Shown: piece after piece, positions 52,848 to 61,798 of the stretch | How the letters are laid out: the number at the start of each line of letters is the position of its first letter | How positions within the stretch are numbered: position 1 is the first letter of the stretch | Assembly: GCF_900100655.1 (NCBI RefSeq) | Contig: NZ_FNCE01000006.1 | Coordinates: 124,001-188,000, forward strand | From: Limimonas halophila | Lineage (GTDB): Bacteria > Pseudomonadota > Alphaproteobacteria > Kiloniellales > Rhodovibrionaceae | Length of the DNA stretch: 64,000 nucleotides | Reading direction: 5' to 3' | Made by a program: the position numbers and the translations under genes | Notes under the pieces: generated by a model | The model's database searches: none | Told to the model about the DNA's origin: nothing | What the model saw: only the letters and a program-made list of their open reading frames with translations

Positions 52848-54749
52848 TCACCGGGAAAACGGCGTCACGGTGGTGGCCTTGCCGGTGCGCTGCTCGCCGG
52901 AGGCGGCCTGCGACTCGTCGCCGTCCTCGCCGCCGGACTGGCCCTGCTCACCGTCGCCGCCCTGGTCGCTCGCCTGGGCGGGCTCACCGGCGGGAGCCTG
53001 GCCGCTCTGGCCCCCGGAAACCTGCTGCTGGCGGTTGCCGCCGCTGACCGCGGCGGGGCGCGTGTACTTCTGCAGGACTTCCTGGCGCGGACCAAAGGCC
53101 TGGACCTGCCCGTTGTCCAGGGCGAGCACCTTGTCCGCCGTGCCGAGCAGCGGCGGCCGGTGGGTGATCATGATGACGCTGACGCCCTCTTTCTTGATCT
53201 CGGCCAGGGCGTTGAGCAGCGCCTTCTCGCCCGCGGTGTCCAGGTTGGCGTTGGGCTCGTCCAGCAGCACCACGCGCACGTCGTTGTAGAGCGCGCGCGC
53301 CAGGCCGACGCGCTGGCGCTGCCCGCCGGACAGGCTCTGCCCGCTGGCGCCGATCTCGGTGTCGTAGCCGTCGGGCAGGCGCAGGATCATTTCGTGCGCG
53401 CCGGCCCGCTTGGCCGCGCGCACCACCTCGTCCGGGTCGACCTCGCGGAAGCGGGCGATGTTCTCGGCGACCGTGCCCTCGAACAGCTCAACGTCCTGCG
53501 GCAGGTAGCCCAGATAGGGGCCGAGCTGCGTCTTGTCCCAGTCGTGGATGTCCGCGCCGTCCAGCCGGATGCTGCCGGAAGCGACGGGCCAGATGCCCAT
53601 GAGCGCGCGCGCCAGCGAGGACTTGCCGGCGCCCGACGGGCCGATCACGCCCAGCGTCTCGCCCGGATCGATCTTGAAGCGCACCCCGCGCAGCACCGGC
53701 GTGCGCGTGCCCGGCGGCACGACCACGGCGTTCTCCGCGCTGACCTCGCCCTTGGGGGCGGGCAGCGGCATGGGGTCGCGGTCGTCCTCCTGGTTGAGCA
53801 ACACGTCGTTCAGGCGGTTGAAGGCGCTGCGCGCCTTGATGAAACCGCGCCACTGCCCGACCGCGCTCTCCACGGGCGCGAGCGCGCGGCCCATGAGGAT
53901 GGAAGCGGCGATCATCGTGCCGGGCGTGATCTCGCGCTGAAGCGCCAGAAAGGCGCCGGTGCCGAGCACGCCGACCTGGAGCATCATGCGCACCGCCTTG
54001 GACGTGGCGAGGATCGCGCCCGCCCGGTCGCTGGCGAGCGATTGGCGCGAGAGAACGTCCGCGTGCTTCTTGCGCCAGCGCTGCAGGATGCCGGGCATCA
54101 TGCCCATCGCCTGCACGGCCTCGGCGTTGCGCAGGCTGGTGGTGACGAAGCCGTCCGCGGACACCGATTCCTTGGACGCCTCGGCCAGCGGTTTGCGCGT
54201 GGCGAACTCGTTCGACAGCGCGAGCGCGAAAATAATGACCGCGCCGATCGTGGCCGCGAAGCCGAGCAGCGGGTGGAACATGTAGATCACCGCCAGGAAG
54301 ACCGGCACCCACGGCGCGTCGCAGAACGCGATCAGGCCCTGGCCGGTCAGGAACTCGCGCACGCTGTCCAGATCGCGCAGCGCCTGGGAGTTGCCGCCCC
54401 CACCCTTCATCACGCTGCGCGCGAACACGGCCTTGAAGACGTCGGCGTTGAGCTTTTCGTCCAGCTTCCAGCCGATGCGCACCAGCACGCGCGAGCGCAC
54501 CAGCTCCAGCAGGCCGAACACCACCAGCAGGCCGCCGGCGATGATGGTCAGCATGATGAGCGTGGTCTCGTTGCGGCTGGACAGCACCCGGTCGTAGACC
54601 TGGAGCATGTACATCGGCGCGACCAGCATCAGCAGGTTGATGAAGAAGCTGAACACGATGGTCGCGCTGAACGGCCCGCTCAGGGAGCGGAAAGCGCCCG
54701 CGAGCTTGCGGGAGCGCTGCTGCTGTTGGTTGGCCTTGGCTCGTTTCAC
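52848..54749 (-). CDS. Type I secretion ABC transporter ATPase/permease (PrsD family)
   Basis: Fused membrane/ATPase exporter, 633 aa from GTG 54749 (the frame is open to 54902). The membrane domain lies at about 20-300; Walker A GPSGAGKSS near 367, signature LSGGQRQR near 471 and Walker B VVLLDEPNANLD near 493. The sequence VEESAVGQW and QEDDRDPMPLP regions are PrsD/AprD-like. A C-terminal extension from about 563 is low-complexity Gly/Gln/Glu/Asp-rich (GGNRQQQVSGGQSGQ) with no counterpart in typical PrsD. First gene of the operon, 26 bp from the adaptor. Confidence 0.9.
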   Translation of the reverse strand: MKRAKANQQQQRSRKLAGAFRSLSGPFSATIVFSFFINLLMLVAPMYMLQVYDRVLSSRNETTLIMLTIIAGGLLVVFGLLELVRSRVLVRIGWKLDEKLNADVFKAVFARSVMKGGGGNSQALRDLDSVREFLTGQGLIAFCDAPWVPVFLAVIYMFHPLLGFAATIGAVIIFALALSNEFATRKPLAEASKESVSADGFVTTSLRNAEAVQAMGMMPGILQRWRKKHADVLSRQSLASDRAGAILATSKAVRMMLQVGVLGTGAFLALQREITPGTMIAASILMGRALAPVESAVGQWRGFIKARSAFNRLNDVLLNQEDDRDPMPLPAPKGEVSAENAVVVPPGTRTPVLRGVRFKIDPGETLGVIGPSGAGKSSLARALMGIWPVASGSIRLDGADIHDWDKTQLGPYLGYLPQDVELFEGTVAENIARFREVDPDEVVRAAKRAGAHEMILRLPDGYDTEIGASGQSLSGGQRQRVGLARALYNDVRVVLLDEPNANLDTAGEKALLNALAEIKKEGVSVIMITHRPPLLGTADKVLALDNGQVQAFGPRQEVLQKYTRPAAVSGGNRQQQVSGGQSGQAPAGEPAQASDQGGDGEQGQSGGEDGDESQAASGEQRTGKATTVTPFSR

Positions 54750-55189
54750 TGTCGCCGCTCGCCGAATCCCAGGATGCGGTTGGCGTACGGGGCGGACTCG
54801 TCCCCGGCGCGACGGCGCACACCGGTATCTCCCATACGCCAGCCGCGCACAGGACTGTGTATACGCCTTCGGGTGCCGGCAGCAAACCGCGGACCGCCAC
54901 AACGCCCCACGGTTGCACGCAGCGCGCGAAACCGTCGGCGACCCGGTCCGGTGAACACAGGGCCAGCAACGGGAACGCGGGCGCGCTTGACCGGCTATTG
55001 AGTAACTGTCTAACAGGGATGCGGTTCACGGCCAAGCGGCGATTCGCACCGCCGCGGGGCCGCACATCCAATCTGGCTTGGATTGCCCAGGGGGCGCCCG
55101 GCTTGCCAGGCCGGGGCGGCCTCGTCAGAGTGCCGGCGTCCGGTTGACCGTCGGCCAGCCGCTTCCGTCCGCGTTCGGAGGTCCGAGAC
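54750..55189. other. Divergent regulatory gap between prsD-type and tolC-type genes
   Basis: About 440 bp without a gene. A candidate plus-strand promoter is TTGACC (54987-54992), 16 bp, TCTAAC (55009-55014), giving a long leader of roughly 170 nt before tolC. No further signal was recognised. Small open frames here have no ribosome-binding site. Confidence 0.4.
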
Positions 55190-56611
55190 GTGCACATGCG
55201 ACCCGCCCACTTTGCGCTGGCGCTCGGCGCCATCGCCGCCGCCGCGCCGACGGCCGCCGCAGCCGAGAGCATCCAGGACGCCCTGGGCCAGACCTACCGC
55301 ACCAATCCGGACATTCAGGCGGCGCGCGCGCGTGTGCGCCAGACGAACGAGCGGGTGCCGCAGGCCTACGGCAACTGGAAGCCCAGCGTGTCCGTCAGCG
55401 CCTCCACGGGGATCGAGAACCAGGAGGAGGATCAGGTCAGTGGCTTAACGGGCACCGCCACGACGACCAACGAAACCCTCACGCCCGACACGGCCACGCT
55501 GCAGGTGCAGCAGCCGCTCTACCGCGGCGGCAGCAACTTCGCCCAGCTCAACCGCGCGAAACGCCGGGTGGCGGCGGAGCGCAACCGCATGGACGCGACG
55601 ACGCAGCAGACGCTCCTGCGCGGCGCGCGGGCGTACCTGGACGTCTGGCGCGACCAGCAGTTGCTCGAATTCAGTCAGGGCAACGTGGAGGCGCTCAAGG
55701 ATCTGCTGGATGCGGCGCGCAAGCGCTTCGACCGGGGCGTGAACACGCGAACGGACGTGGTGCAGGCACGCTCGCGCCTGGCCGGCGGCCGACGCCAGCT
55801 GGAGAACTTCCGCGGACAGCTGCGGCAGAGCCGCGCCGTGTATCGCGAGGTCGTGGGGACCCGTCCGGAGAACTTGGAATACCCCGAGCTCATCGAGCAA
55901 CTGCCGCAAAGCCGAAGCGAAGCCGCGTCGATGGCGGCGGAAAGCAGCCCAAGCGTGCAGGCCGCCGAGCAGTCCGCCCGCGCGGCCGAGCAGGACATCC
56001 GCCAGACCGCCGGCCAGCTCCTGCCCACGGTGTCGATCCAGGGCAACGCCAGCCGGCGGACCGACACCGACCAGAGCATCCCGCGCACACGCCGCGCCTC
56101 GGTGACGATCAACGTCCAGGTGCCGCTCTACCAGCAGGGCATCGTCACCAGCCAGGTGCGCCAGGCCAAGCAGACCGCCAACGAGCGCCAGCTCACCGCG
56201 ATGTCCACCACGCGCCAGGCCAAGCAGCGCGCGCGCAGCGCCTGGGCCCAACTGGAAGCCGCGCGCCAGCGCGTGGAGACGGCCCGCGTCGAGGTGGATA
56301 CCGCCCAGGAAACGCTGGAGGGCCTGCGCGAGGAGAACCGCGTGGGCACGCGCACGGTGCAGGACGTGCTGGACGGCCAGCGCGACCTCTTCCAGGCAAA
56401 GATCGCCCTGGCCCGCGCCCGCCGGGACCTTGCCCTGGCGCGCTTCCGTCTGCTCGAATCCGTGGGCCAACTCACGCCCTCGCGCCTGGAGCTTGGCGTG
56501 GAGTCCTACAACCCGGCGCCGGCCTACGGCGAGGTGCGCGACGAATGGTGGTCGCTCACCGCCCCCGAGACGGACGTCGAGATCCCGGCCGTCTTCCCCT
56601 TCAACGACTGA
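55190..56611 (+). CDS. TolC-family outer membrane efflux protein
   Basis: Outer-membrane channel of the type I exporter, 473 aa. GTG 55190 lies eight bases after GGAGG (55177-55181) and is preferred to ATG 55196. Signal peptide about 1-26 (LALGAIAAAAPTAAAAES). Two OEP repeats with long coiled coils: SIQDALGQTYRTNPDIQAAR at the start and DQQLLEFSQGNVEALKDLL mid-protein; LEVGV-like GTRTVQDVLDGQRDLFQAK in the second repeat matches TolC-type NVLDAQ. Divergent from the ATPase and adaptor genes that it should complete. Confidence 0.9.
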   Translation: MHMRPAHFALALGAIAAAAPTAAAAESIQDALGQTYRTNPDIQAARARVRQTNERVPQAYGNWKPSVSVSASTGIENQEEDQVSGLTGTATTTNETLTPDTATLQVQQPLYRGGSNFAQLNRAKRRVAAERNRMDATTQQTLLRGARAYLDVWRDQQLLEFSQGNVEALKDLLDAARKRFDRGVNTRTDVVQARSRLAGGRRQLENFRGQLRQSRAVYREVVGTRPENLEYPELIEQLPQSRSEAASMAAESSPSVQAAEQSARAAEQDIRQTAGQLLPTVSIQGNASRRTDTDQSIPRTRRASVTINVQVPLYQQGIVTSQVRQAKQTANERQLTAMSTTRQAKQRARSAWAQLEAARQRVETARVEVDTAQETLEGLREENRVGTRTVQDVLDGQRDLFQAKIALARARRDLALARFRLLESVGQLTPSRLELGVESYNPAPAYGEVRDEWWSLTAPETDVEIPAVFPFND

Positions 56612-57272
56612 GCCGGGTCGCGCCGTCGGCGTGCTGGCGATCGAAGCCGCGGCGGGCGGAGCGCGTCGGGTGCGCGGGCGTCCGTGCATCCGCCGGCCCG
56701 CCGCGAGCCGCATGGCACGCTCGCACAGGGCGTGGCCCTTTCCCGTTCCGCCCAGCCGAATCAGCTGAGACGCCGCCGGCGCGTCCTGCCAGGCGCATAC
56801 GGCTTGCCGGACCGGCAAACCCGCGCGCCAGCCTTTGGACGGCCAAGCCGCGCGTGTCGATGCGTCCCTGTCGCCGGGGCGCCCCAACGGCCCAAGGCGA
56901 CCCCGGTCCCCTCGATCGCGCCGCTTTCGGGTGCGTGGCGACGTCCGGCGGAACCCGATTCGCGGCTACGGCCTTCCCACAGGGAATCGGACGGGACAGC
57001 GGCATGGATGCAACGCCGGCGGGGAAAGCGCACAAGAAATGGCGGGGTACGTCGCTCTCGGCAAAGACGACGGCGATCATTCAAAAATGTGTCAAGCCAC
57101 GCTGAATACCAGATGTGCCGCGCCTTTGGCGGAATGATCCCCTCTGGCGTTCCGGGAGCAGTCGTGACAGAGATTGGGTCGCGGTTCGCCCGGCGGGTCC
57201 CGGTGCCGGCGCCCGCGAAACGACCCGCCGGGTTCACGCCCCCCAATCATGCGTTCAAGAGGAAACGAGGCC
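56612..57272. other. Non-coding gap before the GcvT-type gene
   Basis: A 660-bp stretch with no gene I can support; open frames on both strands lack ribosome-binding sites. The last ~230 bp (from about 57,060, ATTCAAAAATGTGTCAAGCC onward) become less GC-rich and probably hold the promoter of the following gene. I looked for the glycine, SAM and SAH riboswitch cores, which would suit a GcvT-type enzyme, and did not see them. Confidence 0.45.
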
Positions 57273-58523
57273 ATGCCGCAGACGAAACAGCGGAAGGTGC
57301 CGGTCAACCTGCGTCAAAGCGGTGACCACGACGTCAAGATGTTGATCGGTACGCGCGTGCGCAAGTCGTGCTACTGGCACAAGTCGGTCGAGCACGGCGT
57401 TCGCGCGGTGACCGTTTACAACCGCATGTACCACCCCCGGCTGTACTTCTCCGACGAGCAGAACAGCCTCATGGGTGAGTACTACTTCCTCACCAACTAC
57501 GTGACGCTGTGGAACGTCGCCGTTGAGCGGCAGATCATGGTCAAGGGCCCGGACGCGATGGAGTTCGTCAATCGCGTCGTGACCCGCGACATGAAGAAGA
57601 AGATGCCGGTCAACAAGGGCCGCTACGTCATCCTCTGCGACCAGGAGGGTGGCATCATCAACGACCCCGTTCTTCTGCGCGTGGCCGAGGACGAGTTCTG
57701 GTTCTCCATCTCCGACAGCGACCTTCAGCTGTGGTTCAAGGGTCTGAACCAGGGCTGGAACCTGGACGTGGAGATCGCCGAGATCGACGTCTCGCCGGTG
57801 CAGGTCCAGGGCCCGTACGCCCAGCCGCTGATGGCCAAGCTCTTCGGCGAGCAGATCAAGGAGATGGGCTACTACTGGCTGTGGCAGACCGAGCTGAACG
57901 GCATGCAGGTGGTGATCTCCCGCACCGGCTTCTCCGGTGAGGTCGGCTACGAGGTCTACCTGCGCAACTCCATGCGCGATGCCGACCAGCTCTGGGACAC
58001 CATCGTCGAGGCCGGTCAGGAGTACAACCTGCGCGTCATCGCGCCGGGCCACATCCGCCGCATCGAGGCCGGCATCCTGTCCTACGGCCAGGACATGGAC
58101 CTCGAGACCAACCCCTTCGAGGTTCCGCTGGAGTGGCAGTACGACGGTGAGAAGGAAGACTGGTACGTCGGCAAGGAGGCGCTCGACCGCATCGCCAGCG
58201 AGGGGGTCGAGCGCAAGCTCGTCGGCCTCGTCATGGGTGGCCCGCCGGTGCGCTGGTACAACACCGACTTCTGGCTGGTCTACGACGAGACCGGCGAGAA
58301 CGGCGTCGGCTACGTCACCAGCGCGTTCTACTCCCCGAAGATGGAGACGAACATCGCGCTGGCCTTCGTGCCGAAGAAGTACGCCGAGCTGGGCACCGCG
58401 CTGTCCGTCGGCCTGCCGGCCGAGGCCACGCCGGTGAACGCCACCGTCCACCAGGTGCCGTTCTTCGACGCGAACAAGGAGTTGCCGCGCGGCGGCCAGC
58501 CCGGTCAGCAGCTCAAGGGATAA
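57273..58523 (+). CDS. GcvT/DmdA-superfamily aminomethyltransferase-like protein
   Basis: A 416-aa folate-dependent methyl/aminomethyltransferase-fold protein from ATG 57273 (GAGG upstream). Recognisable blocks: AVTVYNRMYHPRLYF near 45, TLWNVAVERQIMVKGPDAMEF near 80, then GGIINDPVLLRVAEDEFWFSISDSDL and SPVQVQGPYAQPLMAKLFG. This set resembles dimethylsulfoniopropionate demethylase (DmdA) and related GcvT paralogs more than true GcvT, but DmdA activity is not provable here. No gcvH or gcvP is nearby. Codons are strongly biased, including GGT and CGT, suggesting high expression. It ends in strong terminators. Confidence 0.7.
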   Translation: MPQTKQRKVPVNLRQSGDHDVKMLIGTRVRKSCYWHKSVEHGVRAVTVYNRMYHPRLYFSDEQNSLMGEYYFLTNYVTLWNVAVERQIMVKGPDAMEFVNRVVTRDMKKKMPVNKGRYVILCDQEGGIINDPVLLRVAEDEFWFSISDSDLQLWFKGLNQGWNLDVEIAEIDVSPVQVQGPYAQPLMAKLFGEQIKEMGYYWLWQTELNGMQVVISRTGFSGEVGYEVYLRNSMRDADQLWDTIVEAGQEYNLRVIAPGHIRRIEAGILSYGQDMDLETNPFEVPLEWQYDGEKEDWYVGKEALDRIASEGVERKLVGLVMGGPPVRWYNTDFWLVYDETGENGVGYVTSAFYSPKMETNIALAFVPKKYAELGTALSVGLPAEATPVNATVHQVPFFDANKELPRGGQPGQQLKG

Positions 58524-58535
58524 GGCTGACAGGCT

Positions 58536-58557
58536 GGCGCGTGCGCCGGCACGCGCC
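58536..58557 (+). terminator. Hairpin just after the GcvT-type gene
   Basis: GGCGCGTG (58536-58543), loop CGCCGG, CACGCGCC (58550-58557): perfect 8-bp stem 12 nt after the stop. No T run; likely an mRNA 3' stabiliser upstream of the true terminators at 58637 and 58706. Confidence 0.45.
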
Positions 58558-58636
58558 GGCCGAACGGCCCGGCTATCGTGGTCGGGGCCGCGGCGAACCG
58601 CGGTCCCCGGCCCCGCAAAAAACGCCGATGCCCACA

Positions 58637-58672
58637 AGCCCCCGATGCACCTGCATCGGGGGCTTTCTTTTT
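58637..58672 (+). terminator. Rho-independent terminator (copy 1)
   Basis: AGCCCCCGATGC, loop ACCT, GCATCGGGGGCT, then TTCTTTTT. A textbook intrinsic terminator on the plus strand, about 115 nt after the GcvT-type gene. The same stem is repeated 69 bp downstream. Confidence 0.85.
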
Positions 58673-58769
58673 GTCGCCGCGGCGCGTCCAAGGGCGCGCC
58701 TGTGGGCCCCCCGATCCACCTGCATCGGGGGCTTTCTTTTTGACACGGCGGCGCGTCCAAGGGCGCGCC
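58638..58769 (+). repeat. Tandem 69-bp repeat carrying two terminators
   Basis: Two copies at 69-bp offset (58638-58700 and 58707-58769). Each has the terminator stem and CTTTCTTTTTG tail followed by the inverted repeat GGCGCG-TCCAAGGG-CGCGCC. Copies are near-identical, with a G to C change at position 58716 relative to 58647 that shortens the second stem. Confidence 0.85.
58706..58741 (+). terminator. Rho-independent terminator (copy 2)
   Basis: Second copy of the stem, CCCCCGAT pairing with ATCGGGGG, followed by CTTTCTTTTT. The apical part of the stem is broken by one G to C change, leaving an 8-nt loop. Together with copy 1 it gives a double stop before the convergent epimerase gene. Confidence 0.8.
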
Positions 58770-58822
58770 CCACCGGGGGTCCAGGTGTTCGCGGTGCGCT
58801 GACCGGGTGCCGTGGGCGGCGG

Positions 58823-59794
58823 TTACAGCCCGTGGTACCAGCGGTACCAGGCGACAAAGGCAGGCAGGCCGGTGTCGATGCTCACCGTGGGACGGTAGCC
58901 CAATTCCGCTTCCACGCGCGTCAAATGCGCCGCCGTGTAGGGAACGTCCCCGGGTGGCAGATCCGCGTAGCGCTTGTCCGCCTCGCGGCCGCACGCCGCT
59001 TCCAGCACGGCGACGAAGCGGCTCACGGGTTCGGCGTGGCTGTTGCCCAGGTTGTAGACGCGGTGCGGCACGGGCCCCTCGGGCGGCCGGTCCAGGGCGG
59101 CCAGGATGCCGGCGACGATGTCGTCGATGTGGGTGAAATCGCGCCGCGCGCGGCCGTGGCCGTAGAGCGTCAGCGGCCGGCCGCTGAGGATGGCGTCGGT
59201 GAAGGTCGAATACGCCATGTCGGGCCGCCCCCAGGGTCCGTAGACCGTAAAGAAGCGCAGGCCGGTCATCGGGGTTGGGTAGAGCTGGGCGTAGGTCTGC
59301 GCCATCAGCTCGCCCGCGCGCTTCGTGGCGCCGTAGACGGATTCCTGGGCATCGGCCCGGTCGTCCTCGCGGAACGCGGTCGCCGTGGAGCGCCCGTAGA
59401 CCGAGGACGAGCTGGCGTAGACGATGTGGCGCACCCGCGCCAGCCGGCGCGCGGCTTCCAGCACGGCCACCTGACCGCGCACGTTGGCGTCGACGAAACG
59501 CAGCGGCTCGGCGATGGACTCGCGAACGCCCGCTCGCGCGGCCAGATGCACGATCCGGTCGATATCCGGGTGCGCGGCGACGACCTCGGCAAGCTCGGCG
59601 CTGTCCGCCACGTCCCCCCGGTGGAAATCGAAGCCGTCGCGCTGGCGCAACGGCGCCAGCCGGTCGTGCTTGAGCGCCAGCGCGCCGTCGTCGGTAAGCG
59701 CGTCCAGCCCCACCACGCGTTCGCCCCGATCCAGCAGCGCGCGCGCCAGATGGCTGCCGATGAAGCCCGCAACGCCGGTTATCAGTACGGCCAT
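58823..59794 (-). CDS. NAD-dependent sugar-nucleotide epimerase (UDP-glucuronate 4-epimerase type)
   Basis: Extended SDR, 323 aa from ATG 59794 (AAGGGGAGGG upstream). Rossmann motif TGVAGFIGSHLA (6-17), catalytic Y154 and K158 in SVYGATKRAGE, and the family block LAARAGVRESI near 84-94, typical of UDP-GlcA 4-epimerases. DFTHIDDIVAGI is also present. It makes a sugar nucleotide for the polysaccharide locus that follows. Transcribed with the sulfotransferase gene (gap 16 bp). Confidence 0.85.
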   Translation of the reverse strand: MAVLITGVAGFIGSHLARALLDRGERVVGLDALTDDGALALKHDRLAPLRQRDGFDFHRGDVADSAELAEVVAAHPDIDRIVHLAARAGVRESIAEPLRFVDANVRGQVAVLEAARRLARVRHIVYASSSSVYGRSTATAFREDDRADAQESVYGATKRAGELMAQTYAQLYPTPMTGLRFFTVYGPWGRPDMAYSTFTDAILSGRPLTLYGHGRARRDFTHIDDIVAGILAALDRPPEGPVPHRVYNLGNSHAEPVSRFVAVLEAACGREADKRYADLPPGDVPYTAAHLTRVEAELGYRPTVSIDTGLPAFVAWYRWYHGL

Positions 59795-59810
59795 GACGAC
59801 GCCCTCCCCT

Positions 59811-60788
59811 TCAGCGCCGGCCGAGCTTCTGGCGCAGAACGTCGCGCGCCGCGCGCACACCGCCCACGATGCCCTGGCTCATCTCCGCTTCCAGCGCGTC
59901 AATGTGCCGGAGGGCGGGCGCCATCTCGGCGTGCGTGCGGTCGATGCGGTCCCACTCTGCCCAGAACGCGGGGGAGTCGAGCGACCACTCGCCGCTCGCC
60001 AAGCGCCGGAGCGCCAGATAGGCATCCCGCGTCAGCGGGCTCAGCCGCGGGTGCGCGCGCAGCTCGGCCTCGCTGGCGGCGTTGCGACGCAGCCCCTGGC
60101 TGAGGAAGTCGGTGGCGTAGGCGTCCAGGTTGCGCTCGACCGCGTCCGTGACCGGCAGGCCGAGCGTGTCCGCCGCGCGCATCAGCTCACCCTTGGCGTC
60201 GCCGAGCAGGCGGTCGTACTCCAGCACCGCCAGCGGATGCTGGGCCGCCCGGCGGAAGTTGGGCACCAGGCGCGCCAGGATTTCCAGGTCGCTGTTTTCC
60301 TGCACGCCCCGGCGCAGGCTGGCCTTGGTGCGCGACTTGGCGACGCTGATGGGGTTGCGCAGCGCGACGACGTAGCTCGGCTCGCAGCCCACGCGCGCGA
60401 AGACGCGTTCCCAGAACGGCAGGAAACTCAGCACGCCGCCGGCCTTGAAACCCCACACCGGGCTGTCGCCGAAGCGCGCGTGGATGACCTCGGCGGCGCG
60501 CTCGACCAGGGGCTCCAGGTCCGCCCCCTCGACCTCTTCGGCGCTCAGGCGCGTGACGCCCGCCCCCGAGCGCTTGAAGCCGAAGGTGCGGCGCAGGTCG
60601 TAGTTGACCCGGATCAGATCCCAGTCCTCGAAGAAGCCTTTCGGGTTCTTCGCGGTGCCGGCCTTGAGGTTGTCGCCCAGGTCCACGCCCAGCGCGGCGA
60701 CGCCGCGGGTGACGGCGCTGGTGCCGCTGCGCCCGGCGCCGACCACCACGACGGCGCGCTGCCGGTGGGTGGCGTCTGCGGTGCTCAC
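59811..60788 (-). CDS. Sulfotransferase-family protein
   Basis: A 325-aa PAPS-dependent sulfotransferase-like protein. The 5'-phosphosulfate loop is VVVVGAGRSGTSAVTRG (13-29), and the 3'-phosphate-binding region contains YVVALRNPISVAKSRTKAS (about 138-156). The family usually sulfates carbohydrates or lipids. Placed between a sugar epimerase and a 2OG oxygenase in a surface-polysaccharide locus, it may sulfate the polymer; that target is inferred. Confidence 0.75.
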   Translation of the reverse strand: MSTADATHRQRAVVVVGAGRSGTSAVTRGVAALGVDLGDNLKAGTAKNPKGFFEDWDLIRVNYDLRRTFGFKRSGAGVTRLSAEEVEGADLEPLVERAAEVIHARFGDSPVWGFKAGGVLSFLPFWERVFARVGCEPSYVVALRNPISVAKSRTKASLRRGVQENSDLEILARLVPNFRRAAQHPLAVLEYDRLLGDAKGELMRAADTLGLPVTDAVERNLDAYATDFLSQGLRRNAASEAELRAHPRLSPLTRDAYLALRRLASGEWSLDSPAFWAEWDRIDRTHAEMAPALRHIDALEAEMSQGIVGGVRAARDVLRQKLGRR

Positions 60789-60831
60789 GGTGCTGCGGTC
60801 CGCTTGCCTTGGCGGGTGCGGCGTGATCGGG

Positions 60832-61530
60832 TCACGCCGCGATCAGGCGCTTGAAGCGCTCGATCATGCCCTGGCGCTTGATGACGATCAGGAAGACCTT
60901 GCGCAGGTAGCCCTCGGGGCAGGCGATCTCGCGCACACCGTGCCAGGAGTTCTGATTGCGGATGAAGAGCAGGCTGCGGTTGCCGAGTGATTCGGCCCCG
61001 TAGGCGCGGTCGAAGTCCGCGAAGGCGGGCGCGGATTTGTGGCTGAAGCGCCCGTTGTCGTCGAGGATGACCGTCTCGCCGCCCCAGCTGGGATCCCAGT
61101 CGTCCGCGGTGTTGAAGTAGAGCAGGTGGGAGCCGAGCTTCCACGCCGCGTCGCAGTGCGGCGACACCGAGCAGCCCTGGGGCGTGTAGTGCCACTGGCA
61201 GCTGATCTCGAAGTTGTCGTTGCCGATCATTCGGGCGAGGAACGTGCGGTATTCGGGCCCGTGCACTTCGGCGACGAAGTCGTGCCACGCCTGCGAGATG
61301 GGCAGATCCGGGCTGTAGGGAAGCTTGTAGCGGTCGTGCGGGGCCTGCCCGTGCCGCCGCGGCTTGCCGAACGAGGTCTCGAAGATCTCGACCGGCGGAA
61401 GCTCCGCGCGCAGGGTTTCGTAGGCCTCCTGGCGCAGGACGCCCGCCGGGTTCACCCACGGGTAGGGGTGGGCGTTCTGGAACGCCGACTCGTCGAGCTC
61501 GGCCATTCGGTCATCGTCGAAGAACTTCAC
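60832..61530 (-). CDS. 2-oxoglutarate/Fe(II)-dependent oxygenase family protein
   Basis: A 232-aa protein from GTG 61530 (GAGGAGAGG upstream). The iron-binding triad is H125, D127 and H197 (SPHCDAAW, NSWHGVRE), with R210 placed to bind 2-oxoglutarate. The WGGETVILDD segment is the double-stranded beta-helix core. Such proteins often hydroxylate sugars, lipids or protein side chains. Upstream of the sulfotransferase on the same strand; likely the same pathway. Confidence 0.75.
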   Translation of the reverse strand: MKFFDDDRMAELDESAFQNAHPYPWVNPAGVLRQEAYETLRAELPPVEIFETSFGKPRRHGQAPHDRYKLPYSPDLPISQAWHDFVAEVHGPEYRTFLARMIGNDNFEISCQWHYTPQGCSVSPHCDAAWKLGSHLLYFNTADDWDPSWGGETVILDDNGRFSHKSAPAFADFDRAYGAESLGNRSLLFIRNQNSWHGVREIACPEGYLRKVFLIVIKRQGMIERFKRLIAA

Positions 61531-61656
61531 GGCACCTCTCCTCGCCGCACAATCCGTCTGCCCGAAACTCGCCCGCACCGGCGGGGTTTTTCACATTGCC
61601 GGCGCCCAATCAAGTGCACCGCGGCGGCCCCTGGGCCGGCGACAGCATGGTCAAAA

Positions 61657-61667
61657 CGTGTAACACG
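61657..61667. promoter_or_regulatory. Palindrome CGTGT-A-ACACG in the divergent gap
   Basis: A perfect 11-bp dyad lies between the 2OG oxygenase and ELM1-type genes. A related GTGTCGTAACAC sequence lies about 60 bp away (61716-61727, within TGTTA-N8-TAACA). The pair could be binding sites for one regulator of both operons. Low confidence. Confidence 0.3.
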
Positions 61668-61798
61668 CTTGTGAAATGAAGCCGCGGCAGCGCGTCGCGA
61701 TGGTCTCCTGTTATCGTGTCGTAACACAGGCGCGCTACCCTGCGGCCGATGCGGCCAGGGCCGCGCCAGAGAGCGCCCCCAGGGCAAGCGGTGGGTTC

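Noticed and set aside
56601-57246. Several open frames in the 660-bp gap before the GcvT-type gene
   Set aside because: Overlap one another on both strands, lack start signals and read as Arg/Pro-rich shadow protein.
57060-57272. Possible glycine, SAM or SAH riboswitch ahead of the GcvT-type gene
   Set aside because: Conserved cores of these riboswitches were looked for and not found; only a less GC-rich promoter-like stretch is visible.
58638-58769. CRISPR-like repeats
   Set aside because: Only two copies at 69-bp spacing, each a terminator with a T tract; no spacers or cas genes.
61657-61730. Mobile-element terminal inverted repeats
   Set aside because: The short dyads in the divergent gap flank no transposase and are too short; more like operators.
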